Of a DNA stretch of 64,000 nt, positions 1 through 9,090 are shown in pieces. The stretch lies in the NCBI RefSeq assembly GCF_030694085.1, contig NZ_JAUXZE010000009.1, positions 124,001 to 188,000 of the forward strand. Direction: 5' to 3'. Made by a program: the position numbers and the translations under genes. Each line of letters opens with the position of its first letter. Position 1 is the first letter of the stretch. The notes beneath the pieces are model-generated. The model did no database searches. It saw nothing but the letters and a program-made list of their open reading frames with translations, and was not told the DNA's origin. Source of the stretch: Tabrizicola sp. Lineage in GTDB: Bacteria > Pseudomonadota > Alphaproteobacteria > Rhodobacterales > Rhodobacteraceae.

Positions 1-376
1 CATCCTGCTGGAAGGGCCGATCGGGGCCGGTAAAAGCTGCCTCGCCCGCGCCTTCATCCGCTCCAGGCTGGGCCGCGAGGAAGATGTCCCCTCGCCCACC
101 TTTACCCTGGTCCAGGTCTACGAAGCCGATGGGGTCGAGATCTGGCACGCCGACCTTTACCGCCTGACCCACCCCGACGAAGTCTGGGAGCTTGGCCTCG
201 ACGATGCCTTCACGTCGGCGATCTGCCTTGTCGAATGGCCCGACCGTCTGGGCGCCCATGTGCCGCCCGATGCGCTGCGACTGCGGCTGGAGGCTGCGGG
301 TGAGGGACGTCGGGCTGTCCTTACAGGCGGACGCGACGGCCTTGCCCTGGCGCTGATCCCCGGCGCTGGTCAATGA
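1..376 (+). CDS. tsaE: tRNA threonylcarbamoyladenosine biosynthesis ATPase TsaE (5' truncated by window)
   Basis: The frame is open from the first bases to a TGA at 374-376, so only the C-terminal 124 residues are present. A Walker A motif, GPIGAGKS, lies at the start, followed by SPTFTLVQVY and WHADLYRL, which are TsaE hallmarks. TsaE is the ATPase partner of TsaB/TsaD in making the t6A modification on tRNAs that read ANN codons. Its stop overlaps the ATG of the next gene by 4 nt (ATGA), so the two are probably translationally coupled. The residue after the P-loop lysine is Ser rather than the more usual Thr, which is conservative. Confidence 0.93.
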   Translation, partial: ILLEGPIGAGKSCLARAFIRSRLGREEDVPSPTFTLVQVYEADGVEIWHADLYRLTHPDEVWELGLDDAFTSAICLVEWPDRLGAHVPPDALRLRLEAAGEGRRAVLTGGRDGLALALIPGAGQ

Positions 377-1389
377 CGGATCGCGCCGCCGAGATTTCAG
401 CGTTCCTGACCGCCGCAGGATGGGGCCAGGCCCAGCGCCGCCACCTGGCGGGCGATGCCTCCGACCGCCGCTACGAGCGCCTGCGCCTGGGCGCAGCTAC
501 GGCGGTCCTGATGGACAACCCACCCGGCGGCGTGGACGATCCGGCGGCCTTCGCAAATATGGCCCGCCATCTGCGTGGCCTTGATCTGTCGGCTCCGGCC
601 ATCCTGGCCGAAGATCTTGGCCACGGCCTTCTCTTGCTGGAGGATCTTGGCGACGACCTCTTCGCCCGCCTTCTGCAGACCGACCCCACCCGCGAGGCCG
701 ACCTGTGCGCACCTGCCGTTGATGTCCTGCTTCACCTGCAACGCGCCGCCACACCGCCAGGGCTGCCGAACCTGTCCGCCGCGGACTGGGCCGGTGCCGC
801 GGGTTTCGCGCTGGACTGGTATGCCTGCGCCGCCACCGGGCAGAAATCCGATGCGAAGCCCTTCGTTGCCATCCTGACAGCTGCACTGCAGGCCCATGCC
901 GACGGCCCGCGGGTCCTGATCCTGCGAGACTACCATGCCGAAAACCTGCTCTGGCTTCCGGGGCGCGAGGGCCTGAAGCGCGTCGGGGTCCTGGACTTCC
1001 AGCTGGGACAGCTGGGCCAGCCGGGATATGATCTCGTCTCGCTCCTCCAGGACGCTCGCCGCGATGTCGCTCCAGAGACCGAGGCCGCGATGATCGCGCG
1101 TTTTGTCGCCACGCGCGGCGAAGATCCAGAGACCTTCGCCGCCCAGTATGCCACGCTTGGCGCTCAGCGCGCCCTGCGCATCCTGGGCGTCTTTGCCCGG
1201 CTTTGCCTTGTCGCCGGCAAGCCGCACTATCTTCGCCTGGTCCCCCGCGTCTGGAGCCAGTTGCAGAGAAACCTGGCCCATCCCGCCCTTGCCGACCTGC
1301 GCGCGATCTGCGACGCCACGCTTCCCGTGCCCACCCCGGAAATCCTGCAGAAGATCGAACAGCAATGCCCGGCTTCCCCCTCCCGCTGA
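373..1389 (+). CDS. amgK: N-acetylmuramate/N-acetylglucosamine 1-kinase (AmgK-type aminoglycoside phosphotransferase fold)
   Basis: A 338-residue kinase of the APH/choline-kinase fold. The catalytic loop RDYHAEN is at residues 185-191 and the metal-binding LDFQ at 207-210. In other bacteria AmgK phosphorylates MurNAc or GlcNAc at C1 and MurU then makes UDP-MurNAc, a recycling route that bypasses MurA and lowers fosfomycin sensitivity. The assignment rests on fold motifs plus the immediately following nucleotidyltransferase, the known amgK-murU pair. The start overlaps the tsaE stop, and the end overlaps the murU start. Sugar specificity cannot be read from sequence, so a generic phosphotransferase is the fallback name. 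Confidence 0.85.
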   Translation: MTDRAAEISAFLTAAGWGQAQRRHLAGDASDRRYERLRLGAATAVLMDNPPGGVDDPAAFANMARHLRGLDLSAPAILAEDLGHGLLLLEDLGDDLFARLLQTDPTREADLCAPAVDVLLHLQRAATPPGLPNLSAADWAGAAGFALDWYACAATGQKSDAKPFVAILTAALQAHADGPRVLILRDYHAENLLWLPGREGLKRVGVLDFQLGQLGQPGYDLVSLLQDARRDVAPETEAAMIARFVATRGEDPETFAAQYATLGAQRALRILGVFARLCLVAGKPHYLRLVPRVWSQLQRNLAHPALADLRAICDATLPVPTPEILQKIEQQCPASPSR

Positions 1390-2069
1390 TGATCTTTGCG
1401 GCCGGCTTCGGCACCCGGATGGGCGCGCTGACGCAAGATCGGCCCAAGCCGCTGATCCCCGTCGCGGGCAAGCCGCTGATCGACCATGCGCTAGAGATCG
1501 GCTTGCAGGCGGGTGTGACCCGCACCGTGGTCAACACGCATTACCTTGCCGACCAGATGACCGAGCATCTTGCGGGGCGCGATGTCGCGATCAGCCATGA
1601 GGCCGGGGCCATCCTTGAAACCGGCGGGGGCCTGAAGGCCGCCCTGCCGCTTCTGGGTGGCGGTCCCGTGGCGATCCTGAACAGCGACGGCATCTGGACG
1701 GGGACGAACCCGCTGACCCAGCTGGCGCAGGCCTGGGACCCGGCACGGATGGAGGCGCTGCTTCTCCTTCTGCCGCTGGATCGCACCCTTGCCCACGGAC
1801 CGAAGGCCGACTTCCACCTGGCCCCGGACGGCCGGATCAGCCGGGGACAGGGGGGCGAGAACCACCTTTATATCGGTGCGCAGATCCTGCAGACCCCGCG
1901 CATCGCCGCCACGCCCGACGCCGTCTTCTCGCTGAACAAGCCCTGGACCGAGATGATCGCCGAGGGCACGGCCTTTGGCTTGGTCCACGACGGCGACTGG
2001 TGCGACGTGGGCCACCCGGAAGGGATTGCCGCGGCCGAACGCCTGATCCAGTCTGCCCGGCATGGCTGA
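1365..2069 (+). CDS. murU: N-acetylmuramate alpha-1-phosphate uridylyltransferase MurU
   Basis: A 234-residue nucleotidyltransferase. The signature AAGFGTRM is at residues 12-19, PKPLIPV at 27-33, ETGGGL at 85-90 and the metal-binding LNSDG at 105-109. It would convert MurNAc-1-P plus UTP to UDP-MurNAc in peptidoglycan recycling. I chose the ATG at 1365. A second in-frame ATG at 1389 overlaps the amgK stop (TGATG) and also gives a family-like N terminus, so it is a real alternative. The end overlaps addB by 8 nt. A glucose-1-P or mannose-1-P transferase is possible from sequence alone, but the amgK neighbour favours MurU. Confidence 0.85.
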   Translation: MPGFPLPLMIFAAGFGTRMGALTQDRPKPLIPVAGKPLIDHALEIGLQAGVTRTVVNTHYLADQMTEHLAGRDVAISHEAGAILETGGGLKAALPLLGGGPVAILNSDGIWTGTNPLTQLAQAWDPARMEALLLLLPLDRTLAHGPKADFHLAPDGRISRGQGGENHLYIGAQILQTPRIAATPDAVFSLNKPWTEMIAEGTAFGLVHDGDWCDVGHPEGIAAAERLIQSARHG

Positions 2070-4953
2070 CACGATTTTCGCCCTTCCCCCCGGCGTCGAC
2101 TTCCCGGCCGAACTGGTCGCGGGCCTGATGCAGCGGATGGACGGCCAGCCGCCCGAGGCGCTGGCGCGGCTGACGCTGATCGTCAACACCCAGCGGATGC
2201 GGCGGCGGGTGACGGAGTGCTTCCAGTCACGCGGCGCACTGCTTCTGCCCCGCATCCTGCTGGTGACCGAGGTCGCGGCGTTGGCGAACCTGACCCTGCC
2301 CCGCCCGATCTCGCCCCTGCGGCGGCGGCTGCAGCTTTCGGTCCTTCTCGACCGGCTGCTGGCAACGGGGACCACCCATTTTCCCCGCACCGCGCTTTAC
2401 GATCTGTCTGACAGCCTTGCCGCGCTGATGGAGGAGATGCAGGGCGAGGGTGTGACCCCCGACCGCGTCGCCGCGCTGGACGTCGCCAACCATTCGGCAC
2501 ACTGGGCACGGATGCAGGCCTTCCTGGGGATCGTCTCGGAGGTGCTGGCAGGCGAGGCCGCGGATGCCGAGGCCGTCCTGCGCCGGGCGGTAATCTCGGT
2601 CGGGGAAAGCTGGACCCAGGCGCCGCCGCAGCATCCGGTGATCCTTGCGGGCTCGACCGGGTCGCGCGGGACGACGGCACTGCTGATGCAGGCGATAAGC
2701 AGTTTGCCGAACGGTGCCGTGGTCCTGCCGGGCTTCGATTTCGACATGCCTGTCCAAGTCTGGGATGGCATGGACGACGCCCTGACCGCCGAGGACCACC
2801 CGCAGTTTCGCTACCGCAGGCTGATGGACCTGCTGGGCCGTGACCGCTCCGACATCCGGCCCTGGACCGCCGCCACTGCCCCCGCACCGGACCGCAACCG
2901 CCTGATCTCGCTGTCGCTTCGACCCGCCCCGATCACCGACCAGTGGCTGACCGAGGGGCCGGACCTGCCTGACCTGATCCCCGCGACCCAGGGCCTGACG
3001 CTGCTGGAGGCCCCGAGCGAGCGCACCGAGGCGCTGGCCATCGCCTTGATCCTGCGCGAGGCCGCGGAGAAGGGAACCAGGGCCGCGCTGGTCACCCCCG
3101 ACCGCAACCTGACCCGTCGCGTCACTGCCGCGCTGGACCGTTGGGGCATCCGTCCCGACGATTCTGCGGGCCGCCCGTTGGCCCTGTCGGCTCCTGGCCG
3201 CCTGATGCGACAGGTCGCGGCGCTGTTCGGCCAGAAGCTGACCGGCGACGCGCTGCTGTCGATCCTGAAACACCCGCTAGCCTTTTCCGGGCCGGGACGC
3301 GGCCCCCACCTGATCCTGACGCGCGAGTTCGAGTTGCACCTGCGTCGCCACGGACCGGCATTTCCCACAGCGGAAAGTATTCGCGGCTGGGCCGGGAAAC
3401 AGCGGCTGGAGCACGCTTCCGACTGGGCGCGAATCGTCGGCGATACCATCTGCGGGCACGAGGCGATGGGCCGGATGCCGCTGGCCGATTTCGTCACGCT
3501 CCACCTGTCGCTGACCCAGGCCGTTGCCCGCGGCTTTGCCGAGACGGGGGCGGGCGGGCTCTGGGACAAGGCGGCGGGGGAAGAAGCCGCAAAGGCCTTG
3601 GCCGAATTGCAGGCCGAGGCCGATGCCGGGGGCGAGATGTCGCCGCTGGACTACATCGGCGTCTTCCAAGGCGTCCTGCAGCGCCACGAGGTGCGCGAGA
3701 CGGAAAGCGTGCATCCCGGCATCATGATCTGGGGCACGCTGGAGGCCCGGGTCCAGGGGGCCGACCTGGTGATCCTGGGCGGGCTCAATGACGGAACCTG
3801 GCCGGCTCAGCCTGCGCCCGACCCCTGGCTGAACCGCGCCATGCGGAAAGAGGCGGGGCTTCTGCTGCCCGAGCGGCGGATCGGGCTGTCGGCGCATGAC
3901 TACCAGCAGGCGGTCACGGCGCGGCGCGTGGTCCTGTCGCGGTCGAAACGTGGAGCCGAGTCGGAAACCGTGCCCTCGCGCTGGCTGAACCGGCTGGTGA
4001 ACCTGATGGCGGGCCTGCCCGAACGGCAGGGGCATGAGGCGCTGAAAGCGATGCAGGCGCGCGGCGATCACTGGTTGCAGATGGCCGCCGCTTTCGACCG
4101 TGCGCCCGAGATCCCGCCCGCGAAGCGCCCCTCGCCCCGCCCGCCCCTTGAGGCGCGCCCCAAGCGCCTTTCTGTCACCGAAATCAAGACCCTGATCCGC
4201 GACCCTTTCGCGATCTACGCCCGCCATGTGCTGAAACTGAAACCGCTCGACCCCCTGCGCCCCGAGCCGGACCCGCGCCTGCGTGGCGTCGTGCTGCACG
4301 AAATCCTGGAGGTTTTCCTGCGCCAGGGCGGCGGAGATCGGGAGGCCCTGATGGCCATCGCCAGAACGGTCATCTCCGAAAAGGTCGCCTGGCCCTTGGC
4401 CCGGACCATCTGGCTGTCCCGCATCGCCAAGGCCGCCGATGCCTTCCTTGCTTTCTCGGCCTCAACAGGCGGGATGCCGGTGCTGATGGAGGAAAAGGGC
4501 GCGGTCCAGCTTGCCGGCCTGGACTTCACCTTGACCGGCAAGCCCGACCGCATCGACCGGCTTGCGGATGGACGGCTTCTGCTGATCGACTACAAGACGG
4601 GAGACCCCCCCTCTCCCAAACAGCAGATGCATTTTGACAAGCAGCTGCTGCTTCTGGCCGCGATGGCCGAAGCGGGGGCGTTCAAGGGCCTGGACCCCGA
4701 GGAGGTTGCCAGAGTGGTCTACGTGGGCCTGAAGGCGCAACTCAAGACGCAGGAGGTCACGCTGGACCCGGGCCAGGTGGCCGAGGTCTGGGCCGAATTC
4801 GCCCGCCTCATTGCCGCCTATGCCCGTTCCGGCCAGGGCTACACCGCCCGCCGCGCGCTGGAGTCGGTGCGCGATGCCAGCGACTACGACCATCTGTCGC
4901 GCTTTGGCGAATGGGACCTGACCGCCGAACCGGTGCCGGAGGATCTGACATGA
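2062..4953 (+). CDS. addB: Double-strand break repair protein AddB
   Basis: 963 residues, typical of alphaproteobacterial AddB. The C-terminal RecB-type nuclease domain is clear: GKPDRIDR followed by LLLIDYKTG near residue 842 provides the D...D-x-K catalytic set, and a Q-rich helix follows. AddB pairs with AddA as the helicase-nuclease that resects double-strand ends for RecA, in place of RecBCD. The N-terminal part is an inactive helicase-like domain without an obvious Walker A, as is normal for this lineage. The gene overlaps murU by 8 nt and addA by 4 nt (ATGA). Confidence 0.95.
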   Translation: MADTIFALPPGVDFPAELVAGLMQRMDGQPPEALARLTLIVNTQRMRRRVTECFQSRGALLLPRILLVTEVAALANLTLPRPISPLRRRLQLSVLLDRLLATGTTHFPRTALYDLSDSLAALMEEMQGEGVTPDRVAALDVANHSAHWARMQAFLGIVSEVLAGEAADAEAVLRRAVISVGESWTQAPPQHPVILAGSTGSRGTTALLMQAISSLPNGAVVLPGFDFDMPVQVWDGMDDALTAEDHPQFRYRRLMDLLGRDRSDIRPWTAATAPAPDRNRLISLSLRPAPITDQWLTEGPDLPDLIPATQGLTLLEAPSERTEALAIALILREAAEKGTRAALVTPDRNLTRRVTAALDRWGIRPDDSAGRPLALSAPGRLMRQVAALFGQKLTGDALLSILKHPLAFSGPGRGPHLILTREFELHLRRHGPAFPTAESIRGWAGKQRLEHASDWARIVGDTICGHEAMGRMPLADFVTLHLSLTQAVARGFAETGAGGLWDKAAGEEAAKALAELQAEADAGGEMSPLDYIGVFQGVLQRHEVRETESVHPGIMIWGTLEARVQGADLVILGGLNDGTWPAQPAPDPWLNRAMRKEAGLLLPERRIGLSAHDYQQAVTARRVVLSRSKRGAESETVPSRWLNRLVNLMAGLPERQGHEALKAMQARGDHWLQMAAAFDRAPEIPPAKRPSPRPPLEARPKRLSVTEIKTLIRDPFAIYARHVLKLKPLDPLRPEPDPRLRGVVLHEILEVFLRQGGGDREALMAIARTVISEKVAWPLARTIWLSRIAKAADAFLAFSASTGGMPVLMEEKGAVQLAGLDFTLTGKPDRIDRLADGRLLLIDYKTGDPPSPKQQMHFDKQLLLLAAMAEAGAFKGLDPEEVARVVYVGLKAQLKTQEVTLDPGQVAEVWAEFARLIAAYARSGQGYTARRALESVRDASDYDHLSRFGEWDLTAEPVPEDLT

Positions 4954-7900
4954 CCTCCGCCGCCCTGCGCCAGATCGAGGCCGCCGATCCCGCCCGCAAC
5001 ACCTGGCTTTCCGCCAACGCAGGGTCCGGCAAGACCCGGGTCCTGACCGACCGCGTGGCGCGGCTCTTGCTGTCGGGGGTGGAGCCGCAGCACATCCTGT
5101 GCCTGACCTACACCAAGGCCGCCGCGTCCGAGATGCAGAACCGTCTGTTCCGCCGGCTTGGCGAATGGGCGATGAAGCCCGACACCGACCTGCGCGTAGC
5201 ACTGGCGGAACTGGGGGAGGTCGACCTGTCCCCCCGCCGCCTGCAACGTGCGCGGCAGCTTTTCGCCCGCGCCATCGAAACTCCGGGTGGTTTGCGCATC
5301 CAGACGATCCACAGTTTCTGCGGCAGCCTTCTGCGCCGCTTTCCGCTTGAGGCTGGCGTGCCCCCCGGCTTTGCCGAGATGGACGACCGCGCCGCCCGGC
5401 ACATGCGGGCCGAGATCGTCGAGGAACTGGCCGATGGCCCCCATGCCTCCGTCGTCCGCCGCCTGACCGAAGTGCAGAACGTCGAGGATTTCGGCACGCT
5501 TGTCGAACAGATCGCAAGCCACCGTGCCGGCTTTGACAAGCCGCTGACCGCCGCCGAGATCTGGCCGCTTTTCGGTCTGCCCCCGGACGTCACCGACGAC
5601 CATTTCGTGAAGATCGCCTTTCGCGGCGGCGAGGACTGGCTGATCGCGCAGTGCCTGCCGCTGATGCGCGCCGGGTCGGCGACCATGCAGGACCTTGCCG
5701 CCGGTCTGGCCGGGGTCGACGCACAGAACCCGGGGCGTGCCGACCTTGACCTGCTTTATGACCTGCTGCTGAAAAAGGACGGCCAGCCGAACTTCGCCAA
5801 GGTGCCGACCACCAAGGTTCGGACCGCGATGGGCAATCTGGTCCACGACTTCGATGACCTCATGCAGCGCGTCTGCGATGCGCTGGACGCGGAAAAGGCC
5901 CGTGCCGCCGCCGAAAAGACCCTGGCCATGCACGACTTTGCCGCCCGCTTCCTGCCAGACTATGCCGCCCGCAAGGCTGCGCGGGGCTTGCTGGACTTTG
6001 ACGACCTTATCAGCCGCGCCAAGGGCCTGCTCAAGGACCCGGCGCTGGCGGCCTGGGTGCTGTACCGGCTGGACGGGGGTCTTGACCACATCCTTGTCGA
6101 CGAGGCGCAGGACACCAGTCCCGAACAGTGGGAACTGATCGAGGCGCTTGCCGCGGAACTGATAGCGGGCGAAGGCGCCACCACCCGGCCCCGGACGCTG
6201 TTCGTCGTGGGCGACAAGAAGCAGTCGATCTATTCTTTCCAGGGGGCCGATGTCGCCGCCTTCGACCGGATGCGAGACCATTTCGCCTTGCGCCTTGCGG
6301 GCGGGCCGGGCCTTGCGGACAGCGCCCTGGAACATTCCTTCCGCTCGTCTTCCGCGATCCTGGATGTCGTGGACCGGACCTTCACCGAAGCTCAGGCCCA
6401 GGCGCTGGGCGGGGGGTCGCATCACCTTGCCTTCAACGAAGGCCTTCCTGGCCGCGTCGACATCTGGCCAGTGATCGAGAAGGAAGAGAAGGCTGAACCC
6501 GGCCCCTGGTTCCAGCCCATCGACACCCCCCACCCCGAGGACCCGAACGTCGTTCTTGCCGCAGATATCGCGAAATGGATCCAGTACCGGGTCGAGAGCG
6601 GCGAGCAGATCCCGCAAGCCAAGAATGGCCCGCGCCCGATCCACTACGGCGATTTCCTGATCCTGGTTCAACGACGGTCCGATCTGTTCCACGAGATCAT
6701 CCGGGCCTGCAAAGGGCTGGAACTGCCCATTGCCGGGGCCGACCGGCTGAAACTGGGGGGCGAGCTGGCGGTCAAGGACCTGACCGCGCTTCTGTCCTTC
6801 CTTGACACGCCCGAGGACGACCTGTCGCTGGCCGCTGTCCTGCGCTCTCCGCTTTGCGGTTGGTCGGAAACGGAGCTCTTCCGCCTGGCTCACCCCCGCA
6901 AGGGCTATATCTGGGAGGCGCTGCGCGACCATCCCGGCCATGCAGAGACGCTGGCCTTCCTGAACGACATGCGCGGCCAGGCCGATTTCCTGCGCCCCTA
7001 TGACCTGATCGAGCGGGTCCTTCACCGCCACGACGGCCGACGCAAGCTGATCGGCCGCCTGGGGCCAGAAGCCGAGGACGGGATCGACGAACTCTTGGGC
7101 CAGGCCCTGTCCTACGAGACGTCCGAGGTGCCCAGCCTGACCGGCTTTCTCACCTGGATGGAGACGGATGAGGTCGAGGTAAAGCGCCAGCTTGACGGCG
7201 AGGGGCACCGCATCCGGGTGATGACCGTCCACGGCGCCAAGGGGCTGGAGGCCGAGATTGTGGTCCTCCCCGACACCTGCGACCGCACCCCGCAGGAGCG
7301 CGACCAGATCTACCGCATCCCCAATGGCCCGCCGGTGTGGAAGGTCGCCAAGGAGGAAAGCCCTCCGGTGATTGCCAGCGAACGTGCCGCCCGGCAGGCG
7401 CGGGACGCGGCAGAGCGGCTGCGGCTCCTGTATGTCGCCATGACCCGGGCGCGCACCTGGCTGGTGGTGGCGGGGGCGGGCAAGACCTCGCAGGCCGAGT
7501 GCTGGATGAACCTGATCCGCGAGGGGGTTCAGGCCGCCGGGGGCAAGACCATCGCGAATGGCATCCTGCGCCATCAGGTCGGGGACTGGCCCTTGCCCAC
7601 GCCCCGCATCGAGACGTCAGAACCCAGCCTTGCCCCGCCTGCCTGGACCTTGCAGCCGGCGCCCGAGGTGATCCGACCGTCGCAGGTCGTGTCGCCCTCC
7701 GACCTTGGCGGGGTCAAGGCGCTTCCTGGCGAGTCCGATGCCGAGGCGAAGGCCAGGGGCACCGCGCTGCACCTGCTTCTGGAACGACTGCCGAGTCGCC
7801 CGACCGCCGACTGGCCCGACCTGGCCGCTGCGCTACTGGACGAAGTCCATCGGGCCGAAGCTCTTGCCGAGGCGCAGCTTGTGCTGTCGCACCCTGACCT

Positions 7901-8231
7901 CGTGCCGCTTTTCGGCCCCGACACGCTGGCCGAGGTTGCCGTCTCGGCCCCCTGGGGCGACCGCATCCTTGCGGGCAACATCGACCGGTTGGTCATCGCC
8001 CCCGACCACATTCTGATCATCGATTACAAATCGAACGCCGTCGTCCCCACGACGCAGGCAGAGATCCCCGAAGGCATCCTGCGCCAGTTGGGCGCTTATG
8101 CGCACATGCTGGCTGCCATCTACCCGGACCGCCGGATCGAGACGGCCGTCCTTTGGACCCGCGTACCGCGCCTGATGTCTGTCGATCCCGACATCGTGAG
8201 GGCGGCCCTGACCCGCGCCACGATACCTTGA
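4950..8231 (+). CDS. addA: Double-strand break repair helicase-nuclease AddA
   Basis: A 1093-residue UvrD-type superfamily 1 helicase. Walker A NAGSGKT is at residues 23-29, Walker B VDEAQDTSPEQWE near 383, and late helicase motifs include VMTVHGAKGLEAE and LLYVAMTRAR. The C-terminal nuclease motif is GNIDRL...LIIDYKSN near 1020. It provides ATP-driven unwinding and one of the two nuclease sites of AddAB. The ATG at 4950 overlaps the addB stop and places the P-loop at the usual distance; the frame is open further upstream, but that would intrude on addB. Another motif, DKKQSIYSFQGAD, is typical of AddA. Confidence 0.96.
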   Translation: MTSAALRQIEAADPARNTWLSANAGSGKTRVLTDRVARLLLSGVEPQHILCLTYTKAAASEMQNRLFRRLGEWAMKPDTDLRVALAELGEVDLSPRRLQRARQLFARAIETPGGLRIQTIHSFCGSLLRRFPLEAGVPPGFAEMDDRAARHMRAEIVEELADGPHASVVRRLTEVQNVEDFGTLVEQIASHRAGFDKPLTAAEIWPLFGLPPDVTDDHFVKIAFRGGEDWLIAQCLPLMRAGSATMQDLAAGLAGVDAQNPGRADLDLLYDLLLKKDGQPNFAKVPTTKVRTAMGNLVHDFDDLMQRVCDALDAEKARAAAEKTLAMHDFAARFLPDYAARKAARGLLDFDDLISRAKGLLKDPALAAWVLYRLDGGLDHILVDEAQDTSPEQWELIEALAAELIAGEGATTRPRTLFVVGDKKQSIYSFQGADVAAFDRMRDHFALRLAGGPGLADSALEHSFRSSSAILDVVDRTFTEAQAQALGGGSHHLAFNEGLPGRVDIWPVIEKEEKAEPGPWFQPIDTPHPEDPNVVLAADIAKWIQYRVESGEQIPQAKNGPRPIHYGDFLILVQRRSDLFHEIIRACKGLELPIAGADRLKLGGELAVKDLTALLSFLDTPEDDLSLAAVLRSPLCGWSETELFRLAHPRKGYIWEALRDHPGHAETLAFLNDMRGQADFLRPYDLIERVLHRHDGRRKLIGRLGPEAEDGIDELLGQALSYETSEVPSLTGFLTWMETDEVEVKRQLDGEGHRIRVMTVHGAKGLEAEIVVLPDTCDRTPQERDQIYRIPNGPPVWKVAKEESPPVIASERAARQARDAAERLRLLYVAMTRARTWLVVAGAGKTSQAECWMNLIREGVQAAGGKTIANGILRHQVGDWPLPTPRIETSEPSLAPPAWTLQPAPEVIRPSQVVSPSDLGGVKALPGESDAEAKARGTALHLLLERLPSRPTADWPDLAAALLDEVHRAEALAEAQLVLSHPDLVPLFGPDTLAEVAVSAPWGDRILAGNIDRLVIAPDHILIIDYKSNAVVPTTQAEIPEGILRQLGAYAHMLAAIYPDRRIETAVLWTRVPRLMSVDPDIVRAALTRATIP

Positions 8232-8256
8232 CGTTGCCCGCGCAGCTTCTTACCTT
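8228..8256 (+). promoter_or_regulatory. Possible sigma-70-type promoter for trxA
   Basis: TTGACG (8228-8233), a 17-base spacer and TACCTT (8251-8256) lie 32 bases before the trxA start and overlap the addA stop. The -35 box matches the consensus at five of six positions, but the -10 matches weakly. It would let trxA be transcribed apart from addBA. No independent evidence. Confidence 0.35.
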
Positions 8257-8288
8257 CCATACCCGACAAATCCCGTAGGAGAACGATC

Positions 8289-8615
8289 ATGGGCGCTGCC
8301 ACCGTCGCAGTCACCGACGCCACCTTCGATGCCGAAGTCCGCAAGTCGCCGATTCCGGTCGTCGTGGACTTCTGGGCCGAATGGTGCGGCCCCTGCCGCC
8401 AGATCGGCCCGGCGCTGGAGGAACTGGCAACGCAGTACGCCGGCCAGGTCAAGATCGTGAAGGTCAACGTGGACGAGAACCCCGACAGCCCCGCTGTCCT
8501 GGGTGTGCGCGGCATCCCGGCGCTTTTCATGTTCAAGGACGGCCAGGTCGTGTCGAACAAGGTCGGCGCCGCCCCGAAGGCCGCGCTTGAAAACTGGATC
8601 AAGTCGGCGATCTGA
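8289..8615 (+). CDS. trxA: Thioredoxin 1
   Basis: A 108-residue cytosolic thioredoxin with the WCGPC redox centre at residues 32-36 and the cis-proline segment RGIPALF. Length and motifs match canonical TrxA, which reduces disulfides in ribonucleotide reductase, peroxiredoxins and other targets. A good ribosome binding site (TAGGAGAA) precedes the ATG. It follows addA by 57 bases, the usual arrangement in this group, and is followed by a stem-loop at 8640. Confidence 0.97.
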   Translation: MGAATVAVTDATFDAEVRKSPIPVVVDFWAEWCGPCRQIGPALEELATQYAGQVKIVKVNVDENPDSPAVLGVRGIPALFMFKDGQVVSNKVGAAPKAALENWIKSAI

Positions 8616-8639
8616 TCGCCTGACCTGCCGATGATTGCG

Positions 8640-8676
8640 CGCCCGGCCCCCAGATCGAGGGTCGGGCGTTCTCGTT
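8640..8676 (+). terminator. Stem-loop after trxA, probable terminator
   Basis: A 10-bp stem (8640-8649 with 8659-8668, one G-U pair) with a 9-base loop is followed by a T-rich but interrupted tail (TTCTCGTT). It lies between trxA and the convergent DUF1127-like gene. The weak T-tract lowers certainty. Confidence 0.5.
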
Positions 8677-8683
8677 CTGGCGC

Positions 8684-8938
8684 CTACCAGTTTTCCGCCC
8701 GGGCAATCGTTGCCCTGAGCAACGCATCCGACGCGTCGTTCTCCAGCGGCTCTGCCAAAGCCTCAGCCAGATCATCTGGCGTCAGGCCGATGTCGCGCAG
8801 AAGCACGTCCGACGTAAGCCCGAAAGCCTGGCGGATCTGCCTGCGTCGGCCCCATTCCGCAAGCTGGAACATCGCCTGCGCCATAGGTGCGACGAGCACT
8901 CCGCGTCCCTCCAGCCCCATTGTGTTTCTCCGGTCCAT
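8684..8938 (-). CDS. Small DUF1127-like protein
   Basis: An 84-residue protein whose C-terminal half (AEWGRRRQIRQAF... LLRDIGLTPDDL) resembles the DUF1127 domain. These small basic proteins often have an LRDIGL-type core, and some bind RNA and influence small-RNA or phosphate responses in Rhodobacter-type bacteria; that role is family knowledge, not shown here. I chose the ATG at 8938, preceded by GAGG six bases upstream. An in-frame ATG at 8920 with GGAG upstream is an alternative, and the frame stays open to 9055. It is convergent with trxA and divergent from the HxlR regulator. Confidence 0.65.
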   Translation of the reverse strand: MDRRNTMGLEGRGVLVAPMAQAMFQLAEWGRRRQIRQAFGLTSDVLLRDIGLTPDDLAEALAEPLENDASDALLRATIARAENW

Positions 8939-9090
8939 CCTGCACCTCATCGTGTCTGGTTGTGGTGTCCCGATCCTCATTCGGCCCGTCCCCTTCCGAC
9001 CAGTGCAGCGATCAGAGCGGGGCGGTACGGTTTTCGAACTAGCCCCGCCTCTCATCCCGATTCTATGATGCTCGGACAGGAGGCGATGCC

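Noticed and set aside
4884..7574. An 896-codon open frame on the minus strand across addA
   Set aside because: It lies opposite the well-supported addA with Walker and nuclease motifs, lacks any recognisable domain, and is the kind of long antisense frame common in GC-rich genes.
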